A DNA stretch of 64,000 bases from Tepidiphilus olei (GTDB lineage: Bacteria > Pseudomonadota > Gammaproteobacteria > Burkholderiales > Rhodocyclaceae): assembly GCF_006980705.1 (NCBI RefSeq), contig NZ_SBHO01000001.1, positions 248,001-312,000 of the forward strand, given 5' to 3'. Positions 9,334 through 18,394 of the stretch are shown here, piece by piece (the first letter of the stretch is position 1; each line of letters opens with the position of its first letter). The position numbers and the translations under genes were made by a program. Below the pieces are notes generated by a model. It was not told the origin of the DNA. It searched no databases and worked only from the letters and a program-made list of their open reading frames with translations.

Positions 9334-10492
9334 GTTTGGCGCTCTTGGGATCTTTGGCGCTCTCGCCTCCTTTGTTGATGCAGCCAAGCAATTCAGCATT
9401 TTGCTCCGCCCCTTGCACGAGGTGATCGAGCCCCTGCATGACTTCGAGGCTCGCCACCTCCATGCGGTGGATGGCCTCGACGATGCGATCGACGTCTTTC
9501 TGCGCCAAGGCTGCGAACGCTTCTTGGGACGCTTCGTGCACCGTTCGGTGGGGGCGCTCGAGTTCGCGGTAGCCGGGGAAACCGCTGAAGCACTCCTTGC
9601 CCCGCCCTTCGTAATACCAGCGCCCCAGCCGGCAGTTCTGATGGCTGGCGAATTCCGCGGCGGCCTTGTCGCTCACGCCGAGCACCACTTGATAGACGCC
9701 GAATTTGTAGAGGATGTGGTCGATCTTGGCGAGTTCGCAGAAGCTGCGCAGCGCCGCCAGACCTGCCGAACGCTCGATGCGTTCGACGAGCTCTTCGAGG
9801 GCCTCGACTTCCTGGGCTGCCTGCTCTCCTTCCGTGCTGAGGCGGTTCGATTCGGCGGCGAGTTCGGTCATGGCCTCACGGCTCGAGCCGCTGTCGTTAC
9901 GGATCTGCTCGACGAGGCGCGAGATGTCGGCGGTCGCCACCGAGGTGCGTTCGGCGAGTTTGCGCACTTCATCGGCCACCACGGCGAAACCGCGCCCTTG
10001 CTCGCCCGCGCGCGCTGCCTCGATCGCGGCGTTGAGCGCCAGGAGATTCGTCTGATCGGCGATTTCGCGGATGAGGTTGACGATGCCGGTGATCTCTTGT
10101 GCCCGCGCATCGAGCGCCCCTACTTTCTGCGCCGCGTGCTGGGAACGATCGGCGAGCTGACGCAGACTCGTGGCGATCGACTCGACCACTTCGCGGCTGT
10201 GCTCGGCGCGCTCGAAGGCCTGTTCGGCCGTCAGCCGGTCTTCCTCGCTGCGTTCCGCCAGGGTGCCGACGCTGCCCTGAACCTGGGTCAAGGATTGTTG
10301 GAAGGCCTTGAGCTCCTCGCTCACGCGGCGCATGGCGTTGCTCTCCCAGCGGCAGCGCTCGGCTTCGGCCTGGGCTTCTTCGAGCTGGCGACGCAGGGTC
10401 GAGAGCTCGTTTTCCTTTCGGCGAATCTCTTCGTCTAGAGACTGGATGCGGGACTCGAGTTCGCGCACACGATTTTTGTCGCCAAACAACAT
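9266..10492 (-). CDS. Soluble methyl-accepting chemotaxis protein with C-terminal CZB zinc-binding domain
   Basis: 408 residues with no membrane segment or periplasmic domain. Residues 1-65 are a charged coiled coil. The signalling tip lies near 130-185 ([28 protein letters not shown]). Residues about 250-345 match the chemoreceptor zinc-binding (CZB) domain: a histidine in AKIDHILYK, then [15 protein letters not shown], then a histidine in RPHRTVHEA. TlpD-type soluble receptors with this layout sense cytoplasmic cues such as oxidants or zinc through the Cys/His zinc site. The last 25 or so residues are Ala/Pro/Lys/Ser-rich and are encoded antisense to the CheB end. Start ATG at 10492 with CAGGAG upstream. 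A sigma-28-type promoter precedes it. Confidence 0.93.
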   Translation of the reverse strand: MLFGDKNRVRELESRIQSLDEEIRRKENELSTLRRQLEEAQAEAERCRWESNAMRRVSEELKAFQQSLTQVQGSVGTLAERSEEDRLTAEQAFERAEHSREVVESIATSLRQLADRSQHAAQKVGALDARAQEITGIVNLIREIADQTNLLALNAAIEAARAGEQGRGFAVVADEVRKLAERTSVATADISRLVEQIRNDSGSSREAMTELAAESNRLSTEGEQAAQEVEALEELVERIERSAGLAALRSFCELAKIDHILYKFGVYQVVLGVSDKAAAEFASHQNCRLGRWYYEGRGKECFSGFPGYRELERPHRTVHEASQEAFAALAQKDVDRIVEAIHRMEVASLEVMQGLDHLVQGAEQNAELLGCINKGGESAKDPKSAKLTTAAKASAAVSPPAKSPARSR

Positions 10493-10522
10493 GGCTTTCT
10501 CCTGAGGGTGGCATGGGAGGAT

Positions 10523-10549
10523 ATTACGGCAAGCTTCGGTAGAACTTGA
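10523..10549 (-). promoter_or_regulatory. Sigma-28 (FliA) promoter for the soluble chemoreceptor
   Basis: Read on the minus strand: TCAAGTTC, 11 bases, GCCGTAAT, against the known FliA consensus TAAAGTTT-N11-GCCGATAA. It ends 31 bp before the receptor ATG. The opposing promoter at 10585 has the same spacing and an identical -10 element, which strengthens both calls. Confidence 0.75.
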
Positions 10550-10584
10550 GGAAAAATAGGCCGAAAAAAAGGCCGCAATTCTCC

Positions 10585-10611
10585 TAAAGTTCGTGAAGGC
10601 GATGCCGTAAT
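10585..10611 (+). promoter_or_regulatory. Sigma-28 (FliA) promoter for the cheV-cheV-cheY-cheZ-cheA operon
   Basis: TAAAGTTC at 10585-10592, an 11-base spacer, GCCGTAAT at 10604-10611. Seven of eight -35 bases match the FliA consensus. It lies 33 bp before the first cheV start and is divergent from the receptor promoter. Confidence 0.8.
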
Positions 10612-10644
10612 ATAAACTATGGAAACCTTCCCGGGAGTGGCGCG

Positions 10645-11619
10645 ATGTCCGACCTACTCAAACGCATCGACGAGCGTACCAAGCTCGCCGGCACCAACAA
10701 GCTCGAGATCCTCCTCTTCACTTTGGGGGTGAGCAAGGTCACGAAGCGACGTGAAACCTACGGCATCAACGTCTTCAAGGTGCGCGAGGTGATGAAGACG
10801 CCCCCCATCACGGCCGCGCCCGACATGCCGCCCGCCGTCAAGGGGGTGGTGAGCCTGCGGGGGGTGCTCGTGCCGGTGGTCGATCTGGGCGAATACGTCG
10901 GGGTAGAGCCCGGCAGCGAGCGCAACATCATGATCGTCACTGAGTACAACGGCAAGGTGCAGGGGTTTCTCGTCGAATCGGTCGATACCATCCTGCGGCT
11001 CGATTGGTCTCAGATCCGGGTGCCGCCCGAGATGCTCACCGCCAAGACGGGAGGGTTGGTGACCGCGGTCACGGAGCTGTCCGATGGGCGCCTCGTGATG
11101 CTGCTCGACGTGGAGAAAGTGCTCTCCGACATCACCAAGTATGACGAAGAAGAAGATCTCTACGCCGGCATCGAACCGATTCCCCACGGTGACAGATACA
11201 CCGTCTATTTCGCCGATGATTCGACGGTGGCGCGTGAGCAGATCGAGCGCACCCTGCAGAAGATGGGGGTGCGCTACGTGGGTGCAGTCAATGGTCGCAT
11301 CGCGTGGGAGAATCTCGAAAAAGCCGCCGAGCGGGCCAAGAACACCGGACGCCCCATCACCGACTTCGTCAGCGCCGTGATCACCGACATCGAGATGCCC
11401 GAGATGGACGGATTCATCCTCACGAAAAAGATCAAATCGGACCGGCGCTTTGCCGGCGTGCCGGTGCTGATGCATTCTTCGCTCTCCGGCATGCAGAACC
11501 AGTATCTGGGCAAATCGGTAGGGGTCGACGAATACGTCCCCAAATTCCATCCGCGCGAACTCGCCGAGACGCTGCAGCGTCTGTTCGCCAAACGTCAGGA
11601 AACCGTCAAGGAGGGCTGA
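10645..11619 (+). CDS. cheV: CheV-type coupling protein (CheW domain plus receiver), copy 1
   Basis: 324 residues. Residues about 18-165 form a CheW-like domain ([26 protein letters not shown]). Residues about 185-320 form a receiver: acidic pocket FADDS, phospho-acceptor Asp in [11 protein letters not shown], a Ser in MHSSL and the conserved Lys before F in VPKFHP. CheV links receptors to CheA like CheW and may act as a phosphate sink or adaptation device. Start ATG at 10645 is preceded by GGGAG. First gene of a five-gene operon; one base separates it from the second cheV. It carries an insertion in the first CheW strand (SKVTKRRET) that copy 2 lacks. Confidence 0.93.
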   Translation: MSDLLKRIDERTKLAGTNKLEILLFTLGVSKVTKRRETYGINVFKVREVMKTPPITAAPDMPPAVKGVVSLRGVLVPVVDLGEYVGVEPGSERNIMIVTEYNGKVQGFLVESVDTILRLDWSQIRVPPEMLTAKTGGLVTAVTELSDGRLVMLLDVEKVLSDITKYDEEEDLYAGIEPIPHGDRYTVYFADDSTVAREQIERTLQKMGVRYVGAVNGRIAWENLEKAAERAKNTGRPITDFVSAVITDIEMPEMDGFILTKKIKSDRRFAGVPVLMHSSLSGMQNQYLGKSVGVDEYVPKFHPRELAETLQRLFAKRQETVKEG

Positions 11620-11620
11620 A

Positions 11621-12607
11621 ATGGCCAATCCGTCCGAACCCATGCTGATCGAACCGGAACTGGTCGACCCCGATGCCGAGAAGGCATCCGAGCGTTTCGA
11701 AGAGATCGAGGCGCGTGCGGGGCTCGCCGGCTCGAACCGCTTCGAGATCCTGCTCTTTTCCCTCGGGACGTCCGAAACCTTCGGCATCAACGTCTTCAAG
11801 GTGCGGGAAGTGATGGCCACCCCCTTCATCACGCGCGCACCCAACGTACCACCCGGTGTGGAAGGGCTGGTGAGTCTGCGCGGCAACGTGATCCCGGTGG
11901 TGTCGCTCGCCAAGGTGATGGAGCTCGCACCCATGGACGATCGTATCGCCCCGGCGATGATGGTGGCGGAATATTGCCGCAAGACCTTGGGTTTTCTCGT
12001 CGAGGCGGTCGATCGCATCATCCGTGTCGAGTGGTCCAAGGTACGTGAGCCGGAAAACGTCTCCTCTCAAGTGCATGGCATGATCACTTCCATCACCGAG
12101 TTGCCCGATGGGCGATTGGTGTCGATCATCGACGTCGAGGCGGTGCTCGCCAAGACCTTCGGCGAGGCGGTGGTCGGCGTGATCTTGCCGATTCCCGACG
12201 GTCATCGTCGGCACGTGTTTTTCGTCGACGATTCGAGCGTGGCGCGCAAGAAGATCGCCGAAGTGCTCGACAAGCTCGGCGTGAAGCACACGCATGCCAA
12301 CAACGGCATGGAAGCCTGGGAGCGCCTGCAGAGCATGGCCAATTTCGCCGAGCAGACGGGAACGCCTTTGCGCGACCAGCTCGACGTGATCCTCACCGAC
12401 GCCGAGATGCCCGAGATGGACGGCTACGTCCTCACCAAGAACATCAAGGCCGATCCCCGTTTCGATGGCATACCCGTGATCATGTATTCCTCGCTCACTT
12501 CTCAGGCCAACCGTACGATGGGTGAGCGGGTCGGGGTCGATGGTTATGTGGAAAAATTCGACGCACAGATGTTGGCCGAGACCTTACGGCCTTTGCTGAT
12601 ACGCTGA
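11621..12607 (+). CDS. cheV: CheV-type coupling protein (CheW domain plus receiver), copy 2
   Basis: 328 residues, a clear paralogue of the upstream gene. Both share [24 protein letters not shown] and the receiver core TDxEMPEMDG. The receiver has FVDDS, Asp in [14 protein letters not shown] and a Lys before F in VEKFDA, so the phosphorylation machinery looks complete. An acidic N-terminal extension of about 30 residues is not in copy 1. The tandem pair probably arose by duplication; since no cheW is visible, the two CheV proteins may provide the coupling function here. ATG directly follows GGAGGGCTGAA. Confidence 0.92.
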   Translation: MANPSEPMLIEPELVDPDAEKASERFEEIEARAGLAGSNRFEILLFSLGTSETFGINVFKVREVMATPFITRAPNVPPGVEGLVSLRGNVIPVVSLAKVMELAPMDDRIAPAMMVAEYCRKTLGFLVEAVDRIIRVEWSKVREPENVSSQVHGMITSITELPDGRLVSIIDVEAVLAKTFGEAVVGVILPIPDGHRRHVFFVDDSSVARKKIAEVLDKLGVKHTHANNGMEAWERLQSMANFAEQTGTPLRDQLDVILTDAEMPEMDGYVLTKNIKADPRFDGIPVIMYSSLTSQANRTMGERVGVDGYVEKFDAQMLAETLRPLLIR

Positions 12608-12629
12608 ACACGATAACGGAGAATATTCG

Positions 12630-13040
12630 ATGGCGGACGACAAGACGCGCTTCCTGGTCGTGGATGATTTCTCGACGATGCGTCGTATCTTGCGCAACCT
12701 CTTGAAAGAGCTTGGCTATACCAACGTGGACGAAGCCGAGGACGGGGTGGCGGCGCTGCACAAGCTCGAATCCCAACCTTACGATTTCGTCATCACCGAT
12801 TGGAACATGCCCAACATGGACGGGCTGACGCTGCTGCGCAAGATCCGCAGCAACGAGAAACTCAAACACTTGCCGGTGCTCATGGTCACCGCCGAGGCGA
12901 AGAAAGAGAACATCATCGCTGCGGCACAGGCCGGGGCGTCCGGCTACATCGTCAAGCCTTTCACGGCCGCGGTCTTGGCCGAAAAGATCGACCGCATCTT
13001 CGAGAAAATGGGCAAACAACCCGCAGGAGGATCGGCGTAA
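12630..13040 (+). CDS. cheY: Chemotaxis response regulator CheY
   Basis: 136 residues, a stand-alone receiver. D12 and D13 form the acidic pocket, D57 ([12 protein letters not shown]) is the phospho-acceptor, Thr in VTAEA and Lys in IVKPF complete the site, all at the spacing of E. coli CheY. Phospho-CheY binds the flagellar switch protein FliM and changes rotation direction. The TAA stop shares a base with the cheZ ATG (TAATG), so kinase target and phosphatase are translationally coupled. The short GGSA tail is beyond the family core. Confidence 0.96.
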   Translation: MADDKTRFLVVDDFSTMRRILRNLLKELGYTNVDEAEDGVAALHKLESQPYDFVITDWNMPNMDGLTLLRKIRSNEKLKHLPVLMVTAEAKKENIIAAAQAGASGYIVKPFTAAVLAEKIDRIFEKMGKQPAGGSA

Positions 13041-13873
13041 TGAGCAAAAAAACCGACCAGAGCGGCGACAGCGACGAGCTCCAGGCGCTCTTCGACAGTA
13101 TCGTCGGTTCGGCGGGGAACGTGTCCGAACCCGAGCAGCCGGTGGAGGGAGACAATGAGGAACTGCAGGCGCTTTTCGACGCCGTGGCTCAGCAGTTCAG
13201 CGCGACCGAAAAAAGTGGCATGCAGGCCAACGCCTCTGCTGCGGCACCCGAGCCGATGCACGTACCCCATGATGAAATCATCCAGCGCCTCGGTAAAGTG
13301 GCGCGCCAGTTACACGAGGCGCTCAAGGAGCTCGGCTGCGAAACGGTCGTGGCCGAGGCGGCCCAAGCCGTGCCCGACGCGAGAGAGCGCTTGCGCTACA
13401 TCGCGCAGTTGACCGAACAGGCCGCCTCGCGCGTGCTCAACGCCACCGACATCGCCATCCCCCTGCAGAAAACGCTCGCAGAGAAAGCCGAGGGTTTGAA
13501 AAAGCGCTGGGACGATCTCTTCGCCAATCGTCTCTCGCCGCAGGAATTCCGCCAGCTCGCGCACGATACGAGGGCTTTCCTCGCCGATGTGGCCGACACC
13601 TCGCATGCGACCACGAAGCAACTCATGGAAATCATGATGGCGCAGGATTTCCAGGATCTCACGGGGCAGGTGATCAAGAAAGTGATCGAGATCGTCGGCC
13701 GTATCGAGACGGAGCTGCTGCAGATCCTCATCGAGGCGATCCCGGAAGAGTCGCGTCCGAAGAAGGTGGCCGAAGTGTCGCTGATGAACGGGCCGGTGAT
13801 CGACTCACGCAAGGAAGGGGTGATCACCTCGCAGGAAGAGGTGGACGATTTGTTGAAGAGCCTGGGCTTCTGA
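13040..13873 (+). CDS. cheZ: CheY-P phosphatase CheZ with duplicated N-terminal motif
   Basis: 277 residues, longer than E. coli CheZ (214). The catalytic helix motif AQDFQDLTGQ lies at 201-210; D206 and Q210 correspond to the catalytic Asp143/Gln147 of E. coli. The C-terminal peptide EEVDDLLKSLGF is the CheY-P docking tail. The added N-terminus contains two copies of ELQALFD, at 13-19 and 41-47, separated by an acidic linker. CheZ speeds dephosphorylation of CheY-P. The start is fixed by the TAATG overlap with cheY and the AGGAGG before it. Confidence 0.94.
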   Translation: MSKKTDQSGDSDELQALFDSIVGSAGNVSEPEQPVEGDNEELQALFDAVAQQFSATEKSGMQANASAAAPEPMHVPHDEIIQRLGKVARQLHEALKELGCETVVAEAAQAVPDARERLRYIAQLTEQAASRVLNATDIAIPLQKTLAEKAEGLKKRWDDLFANRLSPQEFRQLAHDTRAFLADVADTSHATTKQLMEIMMAQDFQDLTGQVIKKVIEIVGRIETELLQILIEAIPEESRPKKVAEVSLMNGPVIDSRKEGVITSQEEVDDLLKSLGF

Positions 13874-13906
13874 AACGGCCTCGGCAACCAGTAAGGGAGA
13901 ACGGCC

Positions 13907-15793
13907 GTGAGCGACTTTGCCGGAATGCAGGATCTATTGCAGGATTTTCTCGTCGAGGCCGAGGATTTGCTTTCGGGGGTCGACAACAAGCTGGTCGAAC
14001 TCGAACGCAACCCCGAAAATCGGGCCCTATTGAACGAGATTTTCCGCGGTTTCCATACCATCAAGGGGGGAGCGGGTTTTTTGGGGGCACAGGAACTCGT
14101 CACCTTGTGCCATCTCACCGAAAACCTCTTCGACAAGCTGCGCAACGGCGAGCTGCATTTGAGCCCGGCGCTGATGGACGTCATCCTCGAAGCCACGGCG
14201 GCGGTGCGCGAAATGTTCGGTTATCTCGAGCGTAGTGTGCAGCCGCCACCGGCCGATCCGCAATTGCTCGAACGCCTGCGTTTGGCCATTGCCGGTAAGT
14301 TGGAACGAAGCGGTGAGCCGCCGGCCGCAGGCACCACCCAAACCAATGCGCAGCAGCCGGGCGCGGCCGAGCCAGATTGGGAGCGTTTGCACGCCGTGGT
14401 GACGAATGATGAAAATGAGCCTGTCGAGGCGAAGGGCGACGCCGAGGAGAGCGTGCAAGGCAAGCAGGAAAGCGCCGAGCAGACCAATACCGGGGAGGGG
14501 AAACCGGCCGTGCCGGTGCCTACAGGGCGTCGCGCCGCGGTGCCCTTGGGCCGCAAGGACACGATGCAGCGCGAGACGGCGATCCGGGTCGACACCGCCC
14601 GGCTCGATCAAGTGCTCAATCTCGCCGGCGAGATCGGCCTCACCAAAAACCGCCTCACGGCGCTCAGAAGCGACATCCTCTCGGGGAAGACCGATCCGGA
14701 TACGCTGCATGCGCTCGACGTGGCGGTCAATCAGCTCGATTTGCTCGTCTCCGATCTGCAAAACGCCGTCATGAAGACGCGCATGCAGCCGATCGGACGC
14801 CTCTTCCAGAAATATCCGCGCATCGCGCGCGACCTGGCGCGGCAGTTGGGCAAGGAGGTGGAACTCGTCATCGAGGGGGAAGAGACCGAGATCGACAAGA
14901 CGATGATCGAGGATCTCTCCGATCCGCTCATCCACCTCATCCGCAACGCGGTCGATCACGGCATCGAGATGCCCGATGCACGCATTGCCGTGGGCAAGCC
15001 GCCACAGGGGACGGTGACGCTGGCCGCCAAGCAGGAGGGGGACCACATCGTCATCATCGTCGCCGACGACGGCCGCGGCATGGATCCCGAGAAAATCCGC
15101 GCCAAGGCGGTGGAGAAAGGGCTCATCACGCCGGAAGAGGCCAACGGCCTCGACGAGCGTCAAAGCCTCAATCTCATCTTCCTGCCCGGTTTTTCTCTGG
15201 CCGATCGAATTTCCGACGTCTCCGGTCGTGGTGTGGGCACCGACGTGGTGCGCACCAACATCACCAAGCTCAACGGCACCATCGACGTGCGCTCCGAAGT
15301 GGGGCGCGGCACCACCTTCATCATCAATCTGCCGCTCACCTTGGCGATCCTACCGGTGTTGCTCGTGCGCCTGGGCGAGCAACCCTTCGCCGTGCCGCTC
15401 TCCATGGTGCGCGAAATCCTGCCGATCCATCTCGACGAGGTGCGCGAGGTCGGTGGGCGGGCGACGCTCTTCGTGCGCGGGGAAGTGCTCCCGATCCTGC
15501 CCTTGGCGAACCTCCTCAATTGGAGGCTGGAACGTGCCCCGGCCTATGGCGTGCTCATGCAGATGGCCGAATTCTCCTTCATCCTCGGAATCGACACCTT
15601 CGCGGGCCGCGAGGACGCGGTGATCAAGTCGCTGGAGGATTTCCGCCCCAAAGGCGTGGCCGGGGTGACCATCCTCTCGAACGGCCAGATCGTTCTGATC
15701 CTCGACATGAAAGAGCTCTTCGAGACCGGTACGGGCACCAAGGGAGTGAGCAAGGCTTCGCTCGAAGCGAAGAAAGCCCCCGTTTCTGCTTGA
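13907..15793 (+). CDS. cheA: Chemotaxis histidine kinase CheA
   Basis: 628 residues from a GTG with AAGGGAGA upstream. Domains in order: HPt with phospho-acceptor H50 in GFHTIKGGAGFLG; a disordered Gln/Glu/Ala-rich linker at about 125-215; dimerisation helices (LNLAGEIGLTKNRL); an HATPase domain with N box HLIRNAVDHGIE, G1 VADDGRGMD and G2 GRGVGTDVV; and a C-terminal CheW-like domain. A recognisable P2 (CheY-docking) domain is not obvious in the linker. It autophosphorylates in response to receptors and passes phosphate to CheY and probably the CheV receivers. Last gene before a strong terminator. Confidence 0.96.
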   Translation: MSDFAGMQDLLQDFLVEAEDLLSGVDNKLVELERNPENRALLNEIFRGFHTIKGGAGFLGAQELVTLCHLTENLFDKLRNGELHLSPALMDVILEATAAVREMFGYLERSVQPPPADPQLLERLRLAIAGKLERSGEPPAAGTTQTNAQQPGAAEPDWERLHAVVTNDENEPVEAKGDAEESVQGKQESAEQTNTGEGKPAVPVPTGRRAAVPLGRKDTMQRETAIRVDTARLDQVLNLAGEIGLTKNRLTALRSDILSGKTDPDTLHALDVAVNQLDLLVSDLQNAVMKTRMQPIGRLFQKYPRIARDLARQLGKEVELVIEGEETEIDKTMIEDLSDPLIHLIRNAVDHGIEMPDARIAVGKPPQGTVTLAAKQEGDHIVIIVADDGRGMDPEKIRAKAVEKGLITPEEANGLDERQSLNLIFLPGFSLADRISDVSGRGVGTDVVRTNITKLNGTIDVRSEVGRGTTFIINLPLTLAILPVLLVRLGEQPFAVPLSMVREILPIHLDEVREVGGRATLFVRGEVLPILPLANLLNWRLERAPAYGVLMQMAEFSFILGIDTFAGREDAVIKSLEDFRPKGVAGVTILSNGQIVLILDMKELFETGTGTKGVSKASLEAKKAPVSA

Positions 15794-15815
15794 AACGAGA
15801 AGGGATCACTGCATG

Positions 15816-15846
15816 GGAAAGCGGCGGGCGGTGCCCGCCGCTTTCC
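15816..15846. terminator. Strong bidirectional hairpin between cheA and transaldolase
   Basis: A near-perfect GC-rich stem of at least 13 pairs (GAAAGCGGCGGGC at 15817-15829, loop GGT, complement at 15833-15845). It lies 22 bp after the cheA stop and 3 bp past the 3' end of the convergent transaldolase gene. T-runs are short, but position and stem strength suit termination from both sides. Confidence 0.75.
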
Positions 15847-15848
15847 TT

Positions 15849-16934
15849 TCAGGCAAGGAGCTCGAGGAGCCGCTGCTGCGCGGCCTCGAATTGGGTCAGA
15901 CCCTGCTGCTGCAGCGCCTCTCCGATCGCTTCGAGGTCGATGTCGAGCCGGGCGAGCCGTTCCCAGTGCGCTCGAGCGGCTTCGACGTCTTCGAGGATCG
16001 TCGCGCCGCGCGCCTTGCCGTGATCGAGGAGCGCCGCGAGCGTCGCTTCGGGCAGGGTATTGACCGTCTCCGGCCCCACCAGCGGTTCCACGTAGAGCAG
16101 ATCGGGGTAAGCGGGATTCTTGGTGCTGGTGCTCGCCCAGAGCGGGCGTTGCGCCCGGGCTCCGGCGCGGCGCAAGGAGGCGAAGACGTCCTCGGCGAAA
16201 TGGCCCAGGAAATCCTGGTAGGCGAGCTTGGCGAAAGCCACCGCGGTCTTTCCTTGCCAGTCGGGGTGTTCGGGCGCGCGTTCGGCCAGGAGCGCATCCA
16301 CGGCCGTGTCGAGCCGGGAGAGAAAGAGGCTCGCCACGCCGAAAATGGGTGCGAGCGCGAGACCGGCTGCCTGGCGCTGCTCGAGACCCCGCCGGTAGGA
16401 CTCGGCAACGCGGCGGTACTGCGTGCGCGAGAAGAGCAGCGTCACGTTCACGTTGATCCCCTCGGCGACGAGCGCCTCCAGGGCCTGGGCGCCAGCGACG
16501 GTGCCGGGAATCTTGACGAGCAGATTGGGGCGTTCGATGGCGGCATGCACCCGCCGGGCGGCAGCGATCGTGCCGTCGGCATCGTGCGCGAGCCCGGGGT
16601 CTACTTCCAGGCTCACGTAGCCGCGCTCGCCGCCCGATGCTTGCCACAGGGGGAGGAGCAGGTCGCAGGCGCGGTGCACGTCGGCGAAGGTGAGTTGCTC
16701 GAGCCGCTGCAGGGGCGATAAGGGGGCGCGGCGCAAGGCGTCGACGTCTTTCCGATAGAGGGGGCTCTTGGCGATGGCGTTTTCGAAGATGGATGGATTG
16801 GTCGTGATGCCGCTCACGCCGATCTCCAGCAGCTGGGCGAGCCGTCCGCCCTCGAGGAGGTCGCGCGAGAGATTGTCGAGCCAGATCTGTTGGCCGAGTT
16901 CGAGGATCTGATGCAGCACGGTTCGGGTCGTCAT
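15849..16934 (-). CDS. tal: Transaldolase
   Basis: 361 residues, the length of the cyanobacterial/actinobacterial type rather than the 317-residue enteric type. The N-terminus has ITTNPSIFENAI, the usual first active-site loop, and the Schiff-base lysine lies in LLVKIPGT near residue 140. WASTSTKNPAYPDLLYVEPL is also typical. It transfers a dihydroxyacetone unit between sugar phosphates in the non-oxidative pentose phosphate pathway. The ATG overlaps the upstream TruC-like gene by 4 bp, so the two are cotranscribed. Convergent with cheA. Confidence 0.95.
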   Translation of the reverse strand: MTTRTVLHQILELGQQIWLDNLSRDLLEGGRLAQLLEIGVSGITTNPSIFENAIAKSPLYRKDVDALRRAPLSPLQRLEQLTFADVHRACDLLLPLWQASGGERGYVSLEVDPGLAHDADGTIAAARRVHAAIERPNLLVKIPGTVAGAQALEALVAEGINVNVTLLFSRTQYRRVAESYRRGLEQRQAAGLALAPIFGVASLFLSRLDTAVDALLAERAPEHPDWQGKTAVAFAKLAYQDFLGHFAEDVFASLRRAGARAQRPLWASTSTKNPAYPDLLYVEPLVGPETVNTLPEATLAALLDHGKARGATILEDVEAARAHWERLARLDIDLEAIGEALQQQGLTQFEAAQQRLLELLA

Positions 16935-17719
16935 GGGTCGTCTTCCAGGGCGGCAATCTTCGCCCTTAGCATATCATCTTCGTGCGGCGCTTCGACGAAG
17001 GAGAGCGCCTCTTCCCAGCCGAGCCGCCGGGCGAGGGTGGCGAAGGTCGCATCGAGCGCGTGCAGCACGAGCGGCGCGCTGCTCCTGGGCGGGCGCACCG
17101 TCAGATCGCAGCAGGTGAGCAACAGGCGCGACACGCCCAGCCGTTCGCGCCACAGGCGGTTGTGCAAGCCGTGGCCGTAGGTGGTGTCGCCGATGATGGG
17201 ATGGCCGGCATGACGCAGATGGCGGCGGATCTGGTGCTGGCGTCCTCCGTCCGGATAACAGGCCACGAGCGCGTAGCGGCTGGTGGGGTGGCGGTCGTTG
17301 GGCCAGGGCAGTTCGATCGTGGCCAGGCGCCGTACCTCGGTGCACGCGGTTTTTTCGGCATCGCGCGGCCCGGGGACGGTACGGGCGATGCGCGACAGCG
17401 GCCGATCGATCGTCAGGGTTTCGGGCGGATGTCCCCGCACCACGGCGAGGTAACGCTTGGCGACGCGCCGGTTGGCGAAGTCGGCCGCCAAGGCGGCGGC
17501 AGTGGCCGCATCGAGGGCGAAGAGCACCGGCCCGGAGGTGGGTTTGTCGAGGCGATGGACGGGAAAGACGTGCCGACCGAGGCGATCACGCAGCCAGCGC
17601 AGCAGGACGCGGGATTCGCGCGCGTCGAGCTCGGTGGGATGGACGAGCCAGCCCGAGGGCTTGAAAACGGCGACGAGCCGCTCGTCCTCATGGAGGAACG
17701 AGGGCTCGTCGTGCTCCAA
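16931..17719 (-). CDS. truC: tRNA pseudouridine synthase TruC-like (RluA family)
   Basis: About 262 residues from a TTG start at 17719; the open frame continues upstream but lies within sodB. The N-terminus LEHDEPSFLHEDERLVAVFKPSG matches the opening of TruC. The catalytic aspartate is in VHRLDKPTSG, and GGRQHQIRRHLRHAGHPIIGD is the RluA-family motif. TruC makes pseudouridine 65 in tRNA; other RluA members act on rRNA, and the assignment rests on length (E. coli TruC is about 260) and the opening motif. Lies 19 bp downstream of sodB and overlaps tal by 4 bp. Confidence 0.85.
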   Translation of the reverse strand: MEHDEPSFLHEDERLVAVFKPSGWLVHPTELDARESRVLLRWLRDRLGRHVFPVHRLDKPTSGPVLFALDAATAAALAADFANRRVAKRYLAVVRGHPPETLTIDRPLSRIARTVPGPRDAEKTACTEVRRLATIELPWPNDRHPTSRYALVACYPDGGRQHQIRRHLRHAGHPIIGDTTYGHGLHNRLWRERLGVSRLLLTCCDLTVRPPRSSAPLVLHALDATFATLARRLGWEEALSFVEAPHEDDMLRAKIAALEDDP

Positions 17720-17738
17720 TAGCGCGGGATTCAGAACG

Positions 17739-18326
17739 TCAGGCGGCGTAGTTGCGCTCCGCGAAATCCCAGTTGACCAGGTGTTCGAGGAAGGCGGTGA
17801 CGAAGTCGGCACGGCGGTTGCGATAGTCGATGTAGTAGGCATGCTCCCACACGTCGATGCACAGCAGCGGCGTGTCGCCCGTGGTGAGCGGCGTGCCGGC
17901 CGCGCCCATGTTGACCACGTCGACCGAGCCGTCGGCTTTCTTCACCAGCCACGTCCAGCCGGAGCCGAAGTTGCCGACGGCACTCGTATGGAAGACTTTC
18001 TTGAATTCATCGAAACTGCCCCATTTGGCCTTGATGGCATCGAGCAGCGCCCCTTTGGGCTGACCACCGCCGTTGGGTTTCATGCAGTGCCAGAAGAAGG
18101 TGTGGTTCCAGGTTTGTGCGGCGTTGTTGTACAGGCCGCCGGCCGGGGCTTTCTTGACGATGGACTCGAGGTCCATGTTCTCGTATTCGGTGCCCTTGAT
18201 GAGGTTGTTGAGGTTGGTGACGTAGGTCTGATGGTGCTTGCCATAGTGGTACTCCATCGTCTCTTCGGAGATGTAGGGGGCAAGCGCGTTCTTCGGGTAG
18301 GGCAGTTCAGGCAGTTTGTGTTCCAT
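17739..18326 (-). CDS. sodB: Superoxide dismutase, Fe type
   Basis: 195 residues. Metal ligands are visible in [10 protein letters not shown] (His27), NHTFFWHC (His near 75) and [13 protein letters not shown] (Asp and His). NNAAQTWNH places the glutamine in the N-terminal-half position typical of iron enzymes. It converts superoxide to peroxide and oxygen in the cytoplasm. Start ATG with GGAGAG upstream. Near the exonuclease VII gene, an arrangement often seen in betaproteobacteria. Confidence 0.96.
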   Translation of the reverse strand: MEHKLPELPYPKNALAPYISEETMEYHYGKHHQTYVTNLNNLIKGTEYENMDLESIVKKAPAGGLYNNAAQTWNHTFFWHCMKPNGGGQPKGALLDAIKAKWGSFDEFKKVFHTSAVGNFGSGWTWLVKKADGSVDVVNMGAAGTPLTTGDTPLLCIDVWEHAYYIDYRNRRADFVTAFLEHLVNWDFAERNYAA

Positions 18327-18394
18327 GTTGCTCTCTCCTTTGCGTGAAGGGCCGGCGTTCGGGCCGGCGAGGGGATGAGGAAACCCTTAGCATT

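Noticed and set aside
7177-9399. 740-codon minus-strand frame over motB and the CheR-CheB gene
   Set aside because: Antisense to well-recognised motility proteins and without any domain.
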